Positions 10,720 through 21,955 of a DNA stretch of 64,000 nucleotides are shown here, piece after piece. This DNA comes from Pseudomonas fluorescens (GTDB lineage: Bacteria; Pseudomonadota; Gammaproteobacteria; Pseudomonadales; Pseudomonadaceae), in assembly GCF_902497775.2 (NCBI RefSeq), contig NZ_OZ024668.1, positions 271,826 to 335,825 on the forward strand. Direction: 5' to 3'. The position numbers and the translations under genes are program-made. The first letter of the stretch is position 1. Each line of letters begins with the position of its first letter. Under the pieces are notes generated by a model. The model made no database searches. It was not told where the DNA came from and worked only from the letters and a program-made list of their open reading frames with translations.

Positions 10720-11667
10720 ATGCAAATCAAACTCGCCAACCCCCGTGGCTTTTGTGCCGGTGTGGACCGGGCGATCGAGATCGTCAATCGTGCGCTGGAA
10801 GTCTTTGGCCCGCCGATCTATGTGCGCCATGAAGTGGTGCACAACAAGTTCGTGGTCGAAGACCTGCGCGCGCGCGGGGCGATTTTTGTCGAAGAGCTGG
10901 ACCAGGTGCCGGATGACGTGATCGTCATCTTCAGCGCTCACGGTGTTTCTCAGGCCGTGCGCCAGGAAGCGGCGGGGCGTGGCCTGAAAGTGTTCGACGC
11001 GACCTGCCCACTGGTCACCAAGGTGCATATCGAGGTGGCGCGCTACAGCCGCGACGGCCGTGAGTGCATCCTGATCGGCCACGAAGGTCACCCGGAAGTC
11101 GAAGGCACCATGGGGCAGTACGACACCGGCAACGGTGGCGCCATCTACCTGGTGGAAGACGAGGAAGATGTTGCCAGTCTGCAAGTCAACGACCCGGACA
11201 AACTGGCCTTCGTCACCCAGACCACCCTGTCGATGGACGATACCAGCCGGGTGATCGATGCCCTGCGCGCGCGCTTCCCCAATATTGGCGGGCCGCGCAA
11301 AGACGACATCTGCTACGCCACCCAGAACCGTCAGGACGCGGTCAAGCAACTGGCCAACGAGTGCGACGTGGTACTGGTGGTCGGCAGCCCGAACAGCTCC
11401 AACTCCAACCGCCTGCGTGAGCTGGCTGAGCGTATGTCGACGCCGGCCTACCTGATCGACGGCGCTGAAGACCTGCAAAAAAGCTGGTTCGAGGGTGTCG
11501 AGCGCATTGGTATCACCGCTGGCGCTTCGGCGCCCGAGGTGCTGGTGCGTGGCGTGATCGAGCAACTGCGGGCCTGGGGTGCCACTGGCGCCGAAGAGCT
11601 CGATGGTCGCGAGGAGAACATCACTTTCTCGATGCCCAAAGAGCTGCGCGTGCGTTCACTGATCTGA
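10720..11667 (+). CDS. ispH: 4-hydroxy-3-methylbut-2-enyl diphosphate reductase
   Basis: 315 aa. Last step of the MEP isoprenoid pathway, reducing HMBPP to IPP and DMAPP with a 4Fe-4S cluster. The three cluster cysteines are visible (C12 in NPRGFCAGV, one in DATCPLV near residue 96, one in DDICYATQ near 197), as is the SSNSNRL substrate motif. The ATG at 10720 ([12 protein letters not shown]) is the family start; the open frame extends to 10702 without a good signal. Confidence 0.97.
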   Translation: MQIKLANPRGFCAGVDRAIEIVNRALEVFGPPIYVRHEVVHNKFVVEDLRARGAIFVEELDQVPDDVIVIFSAHGVSQAVRQEAAGRGLKVFDATCPLVTKVHIEVARYSRDGRECILIGHEGHPEVEGTMGQYDTGNGGAIYLVEDEEDVASLQVNDPDKLAFVTQTTLSMDDTSRVIDALRARFPNIGGPRKDDICYATQNRQDAVKQLANECDVVLVVGSPNSSNSNRLRELAERMSTPAYLIDGAEDLQKSWFEGVERIGITAGASAPEVLVRGVIEQLRAWGATGAEELDGREENITFSMPKELRVRSLI

Positions 11668-12171
11668 CCCGCCAGCCGCGCACAGCGGCTGCTCGCCGGG
11701 CTCCTCGCGCAGGCTGACCCGGCCTGTGTGGGCCAGTACCACCCGGTACTGGCTGAAGGCTTTGGGGCGCTGGCAAATGAACAGCGTCCCGGCCTGAAAC
11801 GCTCCCCCCGCATGCAAGGGCACCCCCAGCCCGCTGAAGCGCACCTGTCGGGCCACCGGCTGATTGCCGACAATCATCACCACCGCTTCAAGCCGACGCT
11901 GTTCATACAGCAGCTGCTGGCCATCCTGCTCAAGGACCATGCGCCAGCCATTGCTCCAGTTGTCCTCAAGCGCCTGCAGGCGTACCACCTGGTTACGCAG
12001 CGAGGCCTCGCTGCGCGCGGTGCGCAAGGCTTGCGCCAGGTCGCGGGCGGCGGCGCGCTGTTGTAGCCCACCGCTCATGGCGCTGTAGGTCGGCACGCTG
12101 ATGTGCGTCAGCATCCCCACCAGCGCTAGCGCGAACATCATTTGTATCAGTGTTACGCCCTGTTGCTTCAC
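11656..12171 (-). CDS. GspH/FimT-type minor pseudopilin with Gln at position 5
   Basis: 171 aa. Prepilin-like leader (MKQQG) and hydrophobic helix followed by a FimT/GspH-like globular region. The mature start reads VTLIQMMF, so the nearly invariant Glu5 of type IV pilins is replaced by glutamine. The start is GTG at 12171 with a GGGAGGAAT site upstream. It is divergent from the pilV-pilW-pilX-pilE genes and its 3' end overlaps the ispH end by 12 bases. The expected role is in the minor-pilin initiation complex; function with Gln5 is uncertain. Confidence 0.75.
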   Translation of the reverse strand: MKQQGVTLIQMMFALALVGMLTHISVPTYSAMSGGLQQRAAARDLAQALRTARSEASLRNQVVRLQALEDNWSNGWRMVLEQDGQQLLYEQRRLEAVVMIVGNQPVARQVRFSGLGVPLHAGGAFQAGTLFICQRPKAFSQYRVVLAHTGRVSLREEPGEQPLCAAGGSDQ

Positions 12172-12280
12172 CGTGCATTCCTCCCTGGAAGTGCTTCTAT
12201 AGAGTCAGGCCGACGGACAGGAGCGTCCAGTCGGCCGGGTTGGCAAAGGGCTGTGGAAAAGTCGCAGGAGGAAAGGCGCC

Positions 12281-12469
12281 ATGGATGGCGGACGGCAACA
12301 AGGGATGAGCCTGATCGAGGTGCTGCTGGCCATGCTGGTGCTGGGGCTTGGCCTGTTTGCCGCGGCGGGCGCGCAAGTGCGGGCGCTGCAGGCCACCGAC
12401 AGTGCCTTGCAGGCTACCCAGGCGGCGTATCTGCAGCATGGCGCGCTCGAACAGGCGCGTATCCGATGA
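12281..12469 (+). CDS. Short PilV-like minor prepilin
   Basis: Only 62 aa: leader (MDGGRQQG), then MSLIEVLLAMLVLGLGLF with the canonical Glu5, then about 35 more residues. PilV proteins are usually well over 100 aa. A strong AGGAGGAA site precedes the ATG, and the stop overlaps the next start as ATGA, so this is probably the natural end rather than a sequencing error. It may be a reduced pilin that keeps only the helix, or a decayed gene. Confidence 0.7.
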   Translation: MDGGRQQGMSLIEVLLAMLVLGLGLFAAAGAQVRALQATDSALQATQAAYLQHGALEQARIR

Positions 12470-13125
12470 GCCGGCAAGGCGGCGTCGGCCTGGTCGAAGT
12501 GCTGCTGGCCTTGAGTCTCGGCTTATTGCTGTTGCTCGGTGCAAGCCGCTTGTTCCTGGTGGCCAGCCAGAACTGGCAGGCTCAGGGTATCGCGGCCCAG
12601 TTACAGGAAGACGCACGCCTGGCGTTACAGCGCATGGCCCAGGACATTCGCATGAGCGGCATGCTCGGCTGTTTGCGAGCGGATGCAATCAGCCATGTGA
12701 ACCCGTCCTCGGCACAGGCGTTTGCCCAGCCGCTGGAAATTACCCTGGCAGCGGATGGGCGGCTGCAGCTCCTGAGTCTCATCAGCGCCGAAGTGGCCGG
12801 CGCCGGTGGGCGGCCGAACTGGACACTGGTCACCGATTGCATTCGCCTGGCGCGTGTCTATGCCGATGTGCAGGTGGCACCTGCCGGGCAGTACGCAATT
12901 CCGATACGCCGCCAGACCTATCGGGTAGAGGGCGCCAGCCTGATGCTCGGCAGCGGCGCGAGCTATGCGCCATTGATCGACAACCTGGGCGAGTTGCGCG
13001 TCGACCTCATCAGGCGAGATAGCAACGGCATTGCCGGGCTACGCCTGAGCCTGACCTTGCTTGACCCGCAGTCGCGGGTCAGGCCGCAGCAGTATCAACT
13101 GACGGTGGCCTTGCGCAATGGCTAG
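12466..13125 (+). CDS. PilW-like minor pilin
   Basis: 219 aa. Leader ending RQG, then GVGLVEVLLALSLGLLLLLGASRLFL, a prepilin helix with Glu in place, and a longer C-terminal domain with LARVYADV and LRLSLTLLDPQ stretches as in PilW. Starts on the ATGA overlap with the pilV-like gene and overlaps the pilX-like gene by 8 bases. Part of the minor-pilin operon that primes type IV pilus assembly. Confidence 0.8.
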   Translation: MSRQGGVGLVEVLLALSLGLLLLLGASRLFLVASQNWQAQGIAAQLQEDARLALQRMAQDIRMSGMLGCLRADAISHVNPSSAQAFAQPLEITLAADGRLQLLSLISAEVAGAGGRPNWTLVTDCIRLARVYADVQVAPAGQYAIPIRRQTYRVEGASLMLGSGASYAPLIDNLGELRVDLIRRDSNGIAGLRLSLTLLDPQSRVRPQQYQLTVALRNG

Positions 13126-13627
13126 GCCCGGCAGCCAGCGCGGCGTGGTTTTGCTGGTCAGCCTGGTGTTGCTGGGGCTGTTGGGTGTGCTCGGCCTCTC
13201 GGCCATGGTCAGTGCCACGCTGCAAGAGCGCATGGCCGGCAACCTGCACGCAGCCCTGCAAGGTTTCGAGCATGCAGAACAGACCTTGTTGCTGGGGGAG
13301 TCGCAGGTTTCGGGCGTGCTGCCATGCAGCTACTGTTTACCACCCCCTGAAGCCGGGCGGGTGAGGTTGGCTGGCGTCTACCGCGGTGAAGGACCAACGT
13401 CCGGCCTGAGCTGGCAACACGGCGCCAGCGGCTTCTACCTGGTGCAGAACCTTGGCCAGAGCACCCATGCCGCACATTGGCCCGCCAATCAGGCCGCCAC
13501 CCTGTACCGGATCACCGCAGTCAGCCATGACGGGGCAGGACGCAGTGTGCTGGAAAGCGTTTATGCACAGGCTGTAGAAGAGTGCGCCTCTGAGCCCAGG
13601 CGCATTCTCTGGCGGCAGATTCACTAG
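13118..13627 (+). CDS. PilX-like minor pilin
   Basis: 169 aa. QRG followed by VVLLVSLVLLGLLGVLGLSAM, then the QERMAGNL stretch common to PilX proteins. PilX N-termini often depart from the Glu5 rule, and none is seen here. A CSYC pair near residue 69 may form a disulphide. Overlaps the pilW-like gene by 8 bases. Confidence 0.78.
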   Translation: MARPGSQRGVVLLVSLVLLGLLGVLGLSAMVSATLQERMAGNLHAALQGFEHAEQTLLLGESQVSGVLPCSYCLPPPEAGRVRLAGVYRGEGPTSGLSWQHGASGFYLVQNLGQSTHAAHWPANQAATLYRITAVSHDGAGRSVLESVYAQAVEECASEPRRILWRQIH

Positions 13628-13638
13628 GAGTTCGACTT

Positions 13639-14046
13639 ATGTACACCCTGCAGAAAGGTTTGAGCCTGATTGAACTGTTGCTTGTCGTCTCCGTGGTCGG
13701 CATTCTGGCGGGCATTGCCTATCCCAGCTACAGCGAACAGGTCCGCAAGGCCGCACGCACGGAAATCGCCGGGTTGCTGTTCGAGAGCGCGCAGTTGCTG
13801 GAGCGTCATTATTCACGCAGCGGCCAGTATGCCGACAGCGAAGCCCTGGTCACCCCATTGGCGCCCGGGACCGAGCACTACCGGCTGCAAGCCGTTCGTC
13901 ATTCGACGTCATTCATCCTTACCGCCCAGCGCATTGCCGGTGGCTTGATGAGCAGTGACCGCTGCGCCGATTTCGAACTCGACCAGGCCGGTATGCGCCG
14001 CAATCCCGGCGCCGTTGATGGCGGCCGTGGCTGTTGGGGTGGCTGA
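13639..14046 (+). CDS. PilE-like minor pilin
   Basis: 135 aa. Leader MYTLQKG, then LSLIELLLVVSVVGILAGIAYPSY, a canonical type IV prepilin start with Glu5, and a short C-terminal domain with two late cysteines (about residues 113 and 132) that could form the D-region disulphide. An AGGAG site lies 8 bases before the ATG. Last gene of the minor pilin cluster; thiO follows 27 bases later. Confidence 0.82.
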   Translation: MYTLQKGLSLIELLLVVSVVGILAGIAYPSYSEQVRKAARTEIAGLLFESAQLLERHYSRSGQYADSEALVTPLAPGTEHYRLQAVRHSTSFILTAQRIAGGLMSSDRCADFELDQAGMRRNPGAVDGGRGCWGG

Positions 14047-14073
14047 GGTTTACTTCAGAAGTTGGATCAATAC

Positions 14074-15177
14074 ATGACCAAGCAAGTAGTGATTGTCGGC
14101 GGCGGGGTGATCGGCCTGCTGACAGCGTTCAACCTGGCGGCGGACGTCGAGCAGGTGGTGCTGTGTGATCGTGGCGCGCTCGGCCAGGAGTCTTCCTGGG
14201 CCGGTGGTGGCATCGTCTCGCCGCTGTACCCGTGGCGCTATAGCCCGGCGGTAACGGCCCTGGCGCACTGGTCGCAGGATTTTTATCCACAGTTGGGCGA
14301 GCGCCTGTTCGCCAGCACCGGGGTTGACCCGCAAGTGCACACCACCGGCCTGTACTGGCTGGACCTGGACGACGAAGCCGAGGCCCTGGCCTGGGCCAAG
14401 CGCGAGGGGCGACCGTTGAGTGCTGTGGATATCTCTGCGGCCTATGACGCGGTGCCGGTGCTTGGCGGCGGTTTCCGTCGCGCAATCTACATGGCCGGGG
14501 TGGCCAACGTGCGCAACCCGCGCCTGGTCAAATCGCTCAAGGCCGCCTTGCTGGCGCTGCCGAACGTGAGCATTCGCGAGTACTGCGAAATCACCGGCTT
14601 CAGCCGTGAGGGCGAGCGCATCACCGGGGTGGAGACTGCGACCGGGCCGATCCAGGCCGATCGCGTGGTGCTGACCGCAGGCGCCTGGAGTGGCGACTTG
14701 CTGCGGCCATTGGGCCTGGAGCTGCCGGTTGAGCCGGTCAAAGGGCAGATGATCCTGTACAAGTGCGCCGAAGACTTTTTGCCGAGCATGGTCCTGGCCA
14801 AGGGGCGTTATGCGATCCCGCGGCGTGATGGGCATATTCTGGTGGGCAGTACCCTGGAGCATGCCGGTTACGACAAGACCCCGACCGACGAAGCGCTTGA
14901 AAGCCTGAAGGCGTCGGCGGTCGAACTGTTGCCGGCGCTGGCCGATGCCACCCCGGTGGCCCATTGGGCGGGGCTGCGGCCGGGTTCGCCTGAGGGCATT
15001 CCGTATATCGGTGAGGTGCCGGGCTATGCCGGGCTGTGGCTGAACTGCGGGCATTACCGCAACGGCCTGGTGCTGGCGCCGGCGTCGTGCCAGTTGTTTG
15101 CGGATTTGTTGCTGGGACGTGAGCCGATCATTGACCCGGCGCCGTATGCGCCGGCTGGGCGGGTGGCTGCTCTTTAG
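14074..15177 (+). CDS. thiO: Glycine oxidase ThiO
   Basis: 367 aa FAD-dependent amine oxidase. The N-terminal FAD-binding motif is VVIVGGGVIGLLTA (residues 5-18), and the C-terminus has the GLWLNCGHYRNGLVLAP stretch typical of ThiO. The enzyme oxidises glycine to the imine used in thiazole (thiamine) synthesis. The ATG at 14074 is chosen over a TTG at 14062. Confidence 0.9.
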   Translation: MTKQVVIVGGGVIGLLTAFNLAADVEQVVLCDRGALGQESSWAGGGIVSPLYPWRYSPAVTALAHWSQDFYPQLGERLFASTGVDPQVHTTGLYWLDLDDEAEALAWAKREGRPLSAVDISAAYDAVPVLGGGFRRAIYMAGVANVRNPRLVKSLKAALLALPNVSIREYCEITGFSREGERITGVETATGPIQADRVVLTAGAWSGDLLRPLGLELPVEPVKGQMILYKCAEDFLPSMVLAKGRYAIPRRDGHILVGSTLEHAGYDKTPTDEALESLKASAVELLPALADATPVAHWAGLRPGSPEGIPYIGEVPGYAGLWLNCGHYRNGLVLAPASCQLFADLLLGREPIIDPAPYAPAGRVAAL

Positions 15178-15180
15178 GGC

Positions 15181-15241
15181 CTCATCGCGGGGCAAGCCCG
15201 CTCCTACAACCCGGTAGGAGCGGGCTTGACCCGCGATGCAG
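15181..15241. repeat. REP pair (inverted)
   Basis: Two REP cores in opposite orientation (GGGGCAAGCCCGCTCC ... GGAGCGGGCTTGACCC) between the convergent thiO and PP0621-type genes. Confidence 0.85.
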
Positions 15242-15252
15242 GCGCCGCGCAA

Positions 15253-15483
15253 TCAGCGCTGCGCCCCAGGCCCCTGCTCCAGGTGTGCCTGGCTGCAATA
15301 CCACTGCGCCCCGCGATGCAGTGCCCGGTCACTGGGCAAATGCACACCGCAATGGGCGCAACGGACCATCTTCAGCGGGTCTTCGAGGCTGTTGTTTTGC
15401 CCAGCAGCATTGCTGGCCTTGAACTTGCGCCACAGCCAGAAGGCAGCAGCAATCAGGGCAATCCAGAAAAGTAGGCGAACCAT
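15253..15483 (-). CDS. PP0621-type small membrane protein with zinc-ribbon cysteines
   Basis: 76 aa. An N-terminal membrane helix (LLFWIALIAAAFWLW) is followed by CAHC and a later single cysteine with histidines (RGAQWYCSQAH), a small treble-clef-like cluster. I recall this as the PP0621 family in pseudomonads; no function is known to me. It is downstream of and collinear with bamD but separated by a terminator. Confidence 0.75.
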   Translation of the reverse strand: MVRLLFWIALIAAAFWLWRKFKASNAAGQNNSLEDPLKMVRCAHCGVHLPSDRALHRGAQWYCSQAHLEQGPGAQR

Positions 15484-15533
15484 GGTGTCCAGCTTTGTCA
15501 GTGAAGAGCCTTCAGTCTAGGGCTCGGGCATGA

Positions 15534-15560
15534 AAAAAGGGAGGCCTTGGCCTCCCTTTA
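15534..15560 (-). terminator. Rho-independent terminator of bamD
   Basis: Stem AAGGGAGGCC / GGCCTCCCTT followed on the minus strand by a T tract, 16 bases after the bamD stop. Confidence 0.85.
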
Positions 15561-15575
15561 TCTTTACACGATGGC

Positions 15576-16598
15576 TCAGTCGAACACACCGAAGGTCATG
15601 TAGCTGAACCAGGAGCGGTCTTCGTTGTTGCCTTGCGCTTCATGGTTCTCTTCTTCGATGACGTCACCGTTTTCATCTTTAGGCAGCAGTTCTTCCGGGA
15701 TCGCGTCTTTGGCGTCCTGGTACTGCTTCACCACGTCCTGGTTGGCGCGGGTTTCGCCCGGTGGCAGCGGCGTGGCGGTATTGATCAGGCCCAGGGTCGC
15801 CTTGGACAGCCACGAACGGTTGTCGGCCTCGTCCTGCTGCGGCACGAACTGGCCATCGACCAGGCTCGGGTGGTCCGGGTAGTTGAGCTTGAGGGTTTCC
15901 AGGCTGGTGGCGGCCAGTTCGTCCAGATGCAGACGCATGTAGGCTTCGGTCATCACCGCCAGACCGTCGCCGACCGATGGGGTTTCCTGGAAGTTTTCTA
16001 CAACGTAGCGGCCACGGTTGGCGGCAGCGACGTAAGCCTGACGGGTCAGGTAGTAGTCGGCCACGTGGATTTCGTAGGAAGCCAGCAGGTTGCGCAGGTA
16101 GATCATGCGCTGCTTGGCGTCTGGCGCGTAGCGGCTGTTGGGGAAGCGGCTGGTCAGCTGGGCGAATTCGTTGTACGAGTCGCGGGCAGCGCCCGGGTCA
16201 CGCTTGGTCATGTCCAGCGGCAGGAAGCGCGCCAGCAGGCCGCGGTCCTGGTCGAAAGAGGTCAGACCCTTGAGGTAGTAGGCGTAGTCGACGTTCGGAT
16301 GCTGCGGATGCAAGCGAATAAAACGCTCGGCGGCAGACTTGGCAGCCTCCGGTTCGGCGTTCTTGTAGTTCGCGTAGATCAGCTCGAGCTGGGCCTGGTC
16401 GGCGTAACGGCCGAACGGATAGCGCGATTCCAGGGCCTTGAGCTTGCTCGTGGCGCTGGTATAGCTGTGGTTGTCCAGGTCGGCCTGCGCCTGCTGGTAC
16501 AGCTCGGCTTCGCTCAGGTTTTCGTCGACGACTTCCTTCGAAGAACAAGCAGCGGTCAGTCCGAGGATGGCGATCAGCAGCAGGTGTTTCACTTGCAT
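15576..16598 (-). CDS. bamD: Outer-membrane assembly lipoprotein BamD
   Basis: 340 aa. Lipoprotein signal with lipobox LTAAC (Cys18), then TPR-like repeats ([47 protein letters not shown]). BamD is an essential part of the BAM complex that inserts beta-barrel proteins. The ATG at 16598 puts a standard signal peptide at the N-terminus; the frame extends to 16682 but that part is not signal-like. It is divergent from rluD, the conserved arrangement in gammaproteobacteria. Confidence 0.94.
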   Translation of the reverse strand: MQVKHLLLIAILGLTAACSSKEVVDENLSEAELYQQAQADLDNHSYTSATSKLKALESRYPFGRYADQAQLELIYANYKNAEPEAAKSAAERFIRLHPQHPNVDYAYYLKGLTSFDQDRGLLARFLPLDMTKRDPGAARDSYNEFAQLTSRFPNSRYAPDAKQRMIYLRNLLASYEIHVADYYLTRQAYVAAANRGRYVVENFQETPSVGDGLAVMTEAYMRLHLDELAATSLETLKLNYPDHPSLVDGQFVPQQDEADNRSWLSKATLGLINTATPLPPGETRANQDVVKQYQDAKDAIPEELLPKDENGDVIEEENHEAQGNNEDRSWFSYMTFGVFD

Positions 16599-16748
16599 GG
16601 CGGCTTGCGTCCCTATGACGGCCGCTGTCTTGGGCGTGGCCGTCCTGTTATGATGAGCACCCCGATGCAACCCTCGGGGCAAAAGACGTCGTATTTAACC
16701 ACAAGCGTGCAGTCGAAACCAAAGGCTGTGCCGCCCGCTGATTCGAGC

Positions 16749-17711
16749 ATGTCCGAGATCATTCAACTTCGCGCAGAGGTGCCGTCCGAATTGGGCGGGC
16801 AACGCCTCGACCAAGTCGCCGCCCAATTGTTCGCTGAGCACTCGCGCTCGCGCCTGTCCACCTGGATCAAGGAGGGGCGCCTGACGGTCGATGGCGCTGT
16901 CCTGCGTCCTCGCGATATCGTCCACGGCGGTGCGCTGCTGGCGCTCGATGCCGAGCAGGAAGCCCAGGGCGAGTGGGTGGCCCAGGACATCGAGCTGGAT
17001 ATCGTCTATGAAGACGACCACATCCTGGTGATCAACAAGCCTGCCGGGCTTGTGGTGCACCCGGCTGCGGGCCACGCCGATGGCACCCTGCTCAATGCCC
17101 TGCTGCACCATGTGCCGGACATCATCAACGTGCCGCGCGCTGGTATCGTCCATCGCCTGGACAAGGACACCACCGGTCTGATGGTGGTGGCCAAGACCAT
17201 CCAGGCGCAGACCCAACTGGTCGCCCAGTTGCAAAGCCGAAGCGTCAGCCGCATCTATGAATGCATCGTGATCGGTGTGGTCACCGCCGGCGGCAAGATC
17301 AACGCGCCGATCGGTCGCCACGGCGGCCAGCGCCAGCGCATGGCGGTTACCGAAGGCGGCAAGCCGGCGGTCAGCCACTACCGGGTACTGGAGCGCTTCC
17401 GCTCGCACACCCATGTGCGGGTCAAGCTCGAAACCGGGCGTACCCACCAGATTCGCGTGCACATGGCCCACGTCAACTTCCCGTTGGTCGGCGATCCGGT
17501 CTACGGCGGGCGTTTCCGCATTCCGCCAGCGGCCAGCCTGACCATGGTCGACGCGCTCAAGACCTTCCCGCGCCAGGCCCTGCACGCACGCTTCCTGGAG
17601 CTGGATCACCCGGTGACCGGCGAGCGCATGGGCTGGGAATCGGCGCTGCCGGATGACTTCGTCTGGCTGCTGTCGCTGCTCAAGCAAGACCGTGAGGCAT
17701 TCGTCGGATGA
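16749..17711 (+). CDS. rluD: 23S rRNA pseudouridine synthase RluD
   Basis: 320 aa. N-terminal S4 RNA-binding domain (residues about 15-75), then the catalytic RluA-type domain with GIVHRLDKDTTG, where the Asp (about residue 138) is the nucleophile. RluD modifies U1911, U1915 and U1917 of helix 69. The ATG at 16749 (MSEIIQLRAEV) matches family starts; upstream open sequence belongs to the bamD leader region. Its stop overlaps pgeF as ATGA. Confidence 0.95.
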   Translation: MSEIIQLRAEVPSELGGQRLDQVAAQLFAEHSRSRLSTWIKEGRLTVDGAVLRPRDIVHGGALLALDAEQEAQGEWVAQDIELDIVYEDDHILVINKPAGLVVHPAAGHADGTLLNALLHHVPDIINVPRAGIVHRLDKDTTGLMVVAKTIQAQTQLVAQLQSRSVSRIYECIVIGVVTAGGKINAPIGRHGGQRQRMAVTEGGKPAVSHYRVLERFRSHTHVRVKLETGRTHQIRVHMAHVNFPLVGDPVYGGRFRIPPAASLTMVDALKTFPRQALHARFLELDHPVTGERMGWESALPDDFVWLLSLLKQDREAFVG

Positions 17712-18448
17712 GCGAGCTGACGCAAGCGCTGCTGTTTCCTGACTGGCCTGCGCCAGCCGGGGTACGCGCCTGCGTCACCACGCGCAGCGGCGGGGTCAGC
17801 CTGCCGCCCTATGAAAGCTTCAACCTCGGTGACCATGTTGGCGATGCGCCAGCGGCGGTGGCCGAGAACCGCCGGCGCCTGACCGCCGAGTTCGGCATCC
17901 AGCCGGCCTGGCTCAAGCAGGTGCATGGCGTGGTGGTGGCCGATGCCGACCCAAGCGTTATCGCCGAGGCCGATGCCAGCTACAGCGCAACGCCGGGCAT
18001 TGCCTGCACGGTAATGACCGCCGACTGTTTGCCGGTACTGTTCTGCGACCGCGCCGGTACCCGCGTAGCCGCCGCTCATGCTGGCTGGCGCGGGCTGGCC
18101 AACGGTGTGCTGGAAGCCACTCTGGAGCGCCTGGCACTGCCGCCCGAAGATGTTTTAGTGTGGCTCGGCCCGGCCATTGGCCCGCAAGCCTTTGAAGTCG
18201 GCCTGGAAGTACGCGACGCGTTCACGACCGTTCATCCGGAAACTGCCCAGGCCTTCGTGCCCGGTGCCCAGCCTGGCAAGCTGATGGCCGACATCTACCA
18301 ACTGGCCCGTCTGCGCCTTGCGGCACGCGGCGTCGAAGCGGTCTATGGTGGTGGTTTGTGCACCGTCAGCGACCCGCGCTTCTATTCTTATCGGCGCACC
18401 CCGCAGGGTGGCCGCTTCGCTTCCCTGGTCTGGCTGGCCCCGCGCTGA
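17708..18448 (+). CDS. pgeF: Peptidoglycan editing factor / purine nucleoside phosphorylase-like (YfiH family)
   Basis: 246 aa. The metal-site motifs of the family are present: QVHGVVV, TADCLPVLFCD and AAHAGWRGLANGV. Homologues were first called polyphenol oxidases; E. coli YfiH/PgeF prevents mis-incorporation of serine into peptidoglycan stems, and related proteins act on purine nucleosides. Position after rluD and before clpB is conserved. Confidence 0.9.
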   Translation: MSELTQALLFPDWPAPAGVRACVTTRSGGVSLPPYESFNLGDHVGDAPAAVAENRRRLTAEFGIQPAWLKQVHGVVVADADPSVIAEADASYSATPGIACTVMTADCLPVLFCDRAGTRVAAAHAGWRGLANGVLEATLERLALPPEDVLVWLGPAIGPQAFEVGLEVRDAFTTVHPETAQAFVPGAQPGKLMADIYQLARLRLAARGVEAVYGGGLCTVSDPRFYSYRRTPQGGRFASLVWLAPR

Positions 18449-18468
18449 CCTGGATCAAGCCCGGCTAG

Positions 18469-18495
18469 CTTGAATCTTCCAGAATCACCCTTATC
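18469..18495 (+). promoter_or_regulatory. Sigma-32 type heat-shock promoter of clpB
   Basis: CTTGAA at 18469-18474 and ACCCTTATC at about 18487-18495 fit the RpoH consensus (CTTGAA, 11-16 bases, CCCCATNT). It lies about 80 bases before clpB, in the only gap between pgeF and clpB. Confidence 0.72.
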
Positions 18496-18572
18496 TATAG
18501 GGGTATCTCTGGCAGGTTTTTCTTCATCAGGTGTGTCCATCGCTCCGACCTGCCCATAAAGGAAGGTAACTT

Positions 18573-21137
<2,565 letters not shown>

Positions 21138-21156
21138 GTTTTCGGCGGGTTACGCT

Positions 21157-21185
21157 AAGGCCTCGAATTTCGAGGCCTTTTTTCT
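21157..21185 (+). terminator. Rho-independent terminator of clpB
   Basis: Stem AAGGCCTCGAA / TTCGAGGCCTT followed by a T tract, 20 bases after the clpB stop. Confidence 0.92.
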
Positions 21186-21440
21186 TTGCATTTTTTCTCG
21201 AGTGCTTGTAAAGTGCGCCCCGCTGTATGTCGCCCCGCAGCTTCCCGGCAAAATTGGGAATCTGAAAAAAAGTTGCAAATCAGTAAGTTGAATGCAAATT
21301 AGGGGTTGACAAGGGTTTTGAAGGTTGTAGAATAGCGCGCCTCAGAGGCATGAACGCAGCGATGCACAAGGTCGAAGAGTTCGAAGCGGTAGTGATACAG
21401 CACTCGAAATTGCAGCACTGTTGTAATTGAAATTGATAGT
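21186..21440 (+). promoter_or_regulatory. tRNA operon promoter and leader
   Basis: The gap before the tRNA genes is AT-rich upstream of a near-consensus promoter: TTGACA at 21306-21311, 16-base spacer, TAGAAT at 21328-21333, followed by GCGCGCC, a discriminator-like GC-rich start typical of stable RNA promoters. About 100 bases of leader precede the first tRNA. No protein gene is supported here. Confidence 0.75.
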
Positions 21441-21516
21441 TCCGCGATAGCTCAGTCGGTAGAGCAAATGACTGTTAATCATTGGGTCCCAGGTTCGAGT
21501 CCTGGTCGCGGAGCCA
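21441..21516 (+). tRNA. tRNA-Asn(GTT)
   Basis: 76 bases with encoded CCA. Acceptor TCCGCGA pairs with TCGCGGA; anticodon loop CTGTTAA gives GTT; T-loop GGTTCGAGTCC is standard. Confidence 0.96.
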
Positions 21517-21526
21517 AATTTCAAGC

Positions 21527-21603
21527 CGGGGTATAGCGCAGTCCGGTAGCGCGCCTGCTTTGGGAGCAGGATGTCAGGAGTTCGAATCCCCTTACCCCGA
21601 CCA
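21527..21603 (+). tRNA. tRNA-Pro(TGG), first copy
   Basis: 77 bases with CCA. Acceptor CGGGGTA / TACCCCG; anticodon stem CCTGC/GCAGG with loop TTTGGGA, anticodon TGG. Identical to the copy at 21783-21859. Confidence 0.96.
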
Positions 21604-21608
21604 TTTTT

Positions 21609-21684
21609 GGGTCGTTAGCTCAGTTGGTAGAGCAGTTGGCTTTTAACCAATTGGTCGTAGGTTCGAATCCTACACGACCCACCA
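21609..21684 (+). tRNA. tRNA-Lys(TTT)
   Basis: 76 bases with CCA. Acceptor GGGTCGT / ACGACCC; anticodon loop CTTTTAA gives TTT. Confidence 0.96.
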
Positions 21685-21748
21685 TTTTTGAAGCCGGTAC
21701 GCTGGGTTCAAATCTTAAAAGGTTGGTTTGCCATTAGCAGCCAGCCAT

Positions 21749-21780
21749 AAAAAAGGCGCCTTAGTTGGTGCCTTTTTTTT
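21749..21780 (+). terminator. Terminator after the first three tRNAs
   Basis: AAGGCGCC-TTAGTT-GGTGCCTT stem (one G-T pair) followed by eight T. It separates the first three tRNA genes from the second tRNA-Pro. Confidence 0.8.
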
Positions 21781-21782
21781 AC

Positions 21783-21859
21783 CGGGGTATAGCGCAGTCC
21801 GGTAGCGCGCCTGCTTTGGGAGCAGGATGTCAGGAGTTCGAATCCCCTTACCCCGACCA
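21783..21859 (+). tRNA. tRNA-Pro(TGG), second copy
   Basis: 77 bases, identical to 21527-21603 including CCA. It starts only two bases after the T tract of a terminator, so it depends on read-through or on a promoter inside the short gap; none is obvious. Confidence 0.95.
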
Positions 21860-21870
21860 TCTTCAGAAAG

Positions 21871-21902
21871 AAGGGCACCTTGCAAAAGGTGCCCTTTTTT
21901 CG
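21871..21902 (+). terminator. Terminator of the tRNA cluster
   Basis: AAGGGCACCTT-GCAA-AAGGTGCCCTT stem followed by T tract. Confidence 0.88.
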
Positions 21903-21955
21903 TTTCTGCGCCCTGGCTGATACTATCCGGCTATTTCCTGCAAAGGAGTTGCGCC

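Noticed and set aside
15633..16748. N-terminal extension of the rluD frame
   Set aside because: It runs antisense through bamD; RluD family proteins start at MSEIIQ.
21342..21524. Small minus-strand frame over tRNA-Asn
   Set aside because: Same artefact from a tRNA complement.
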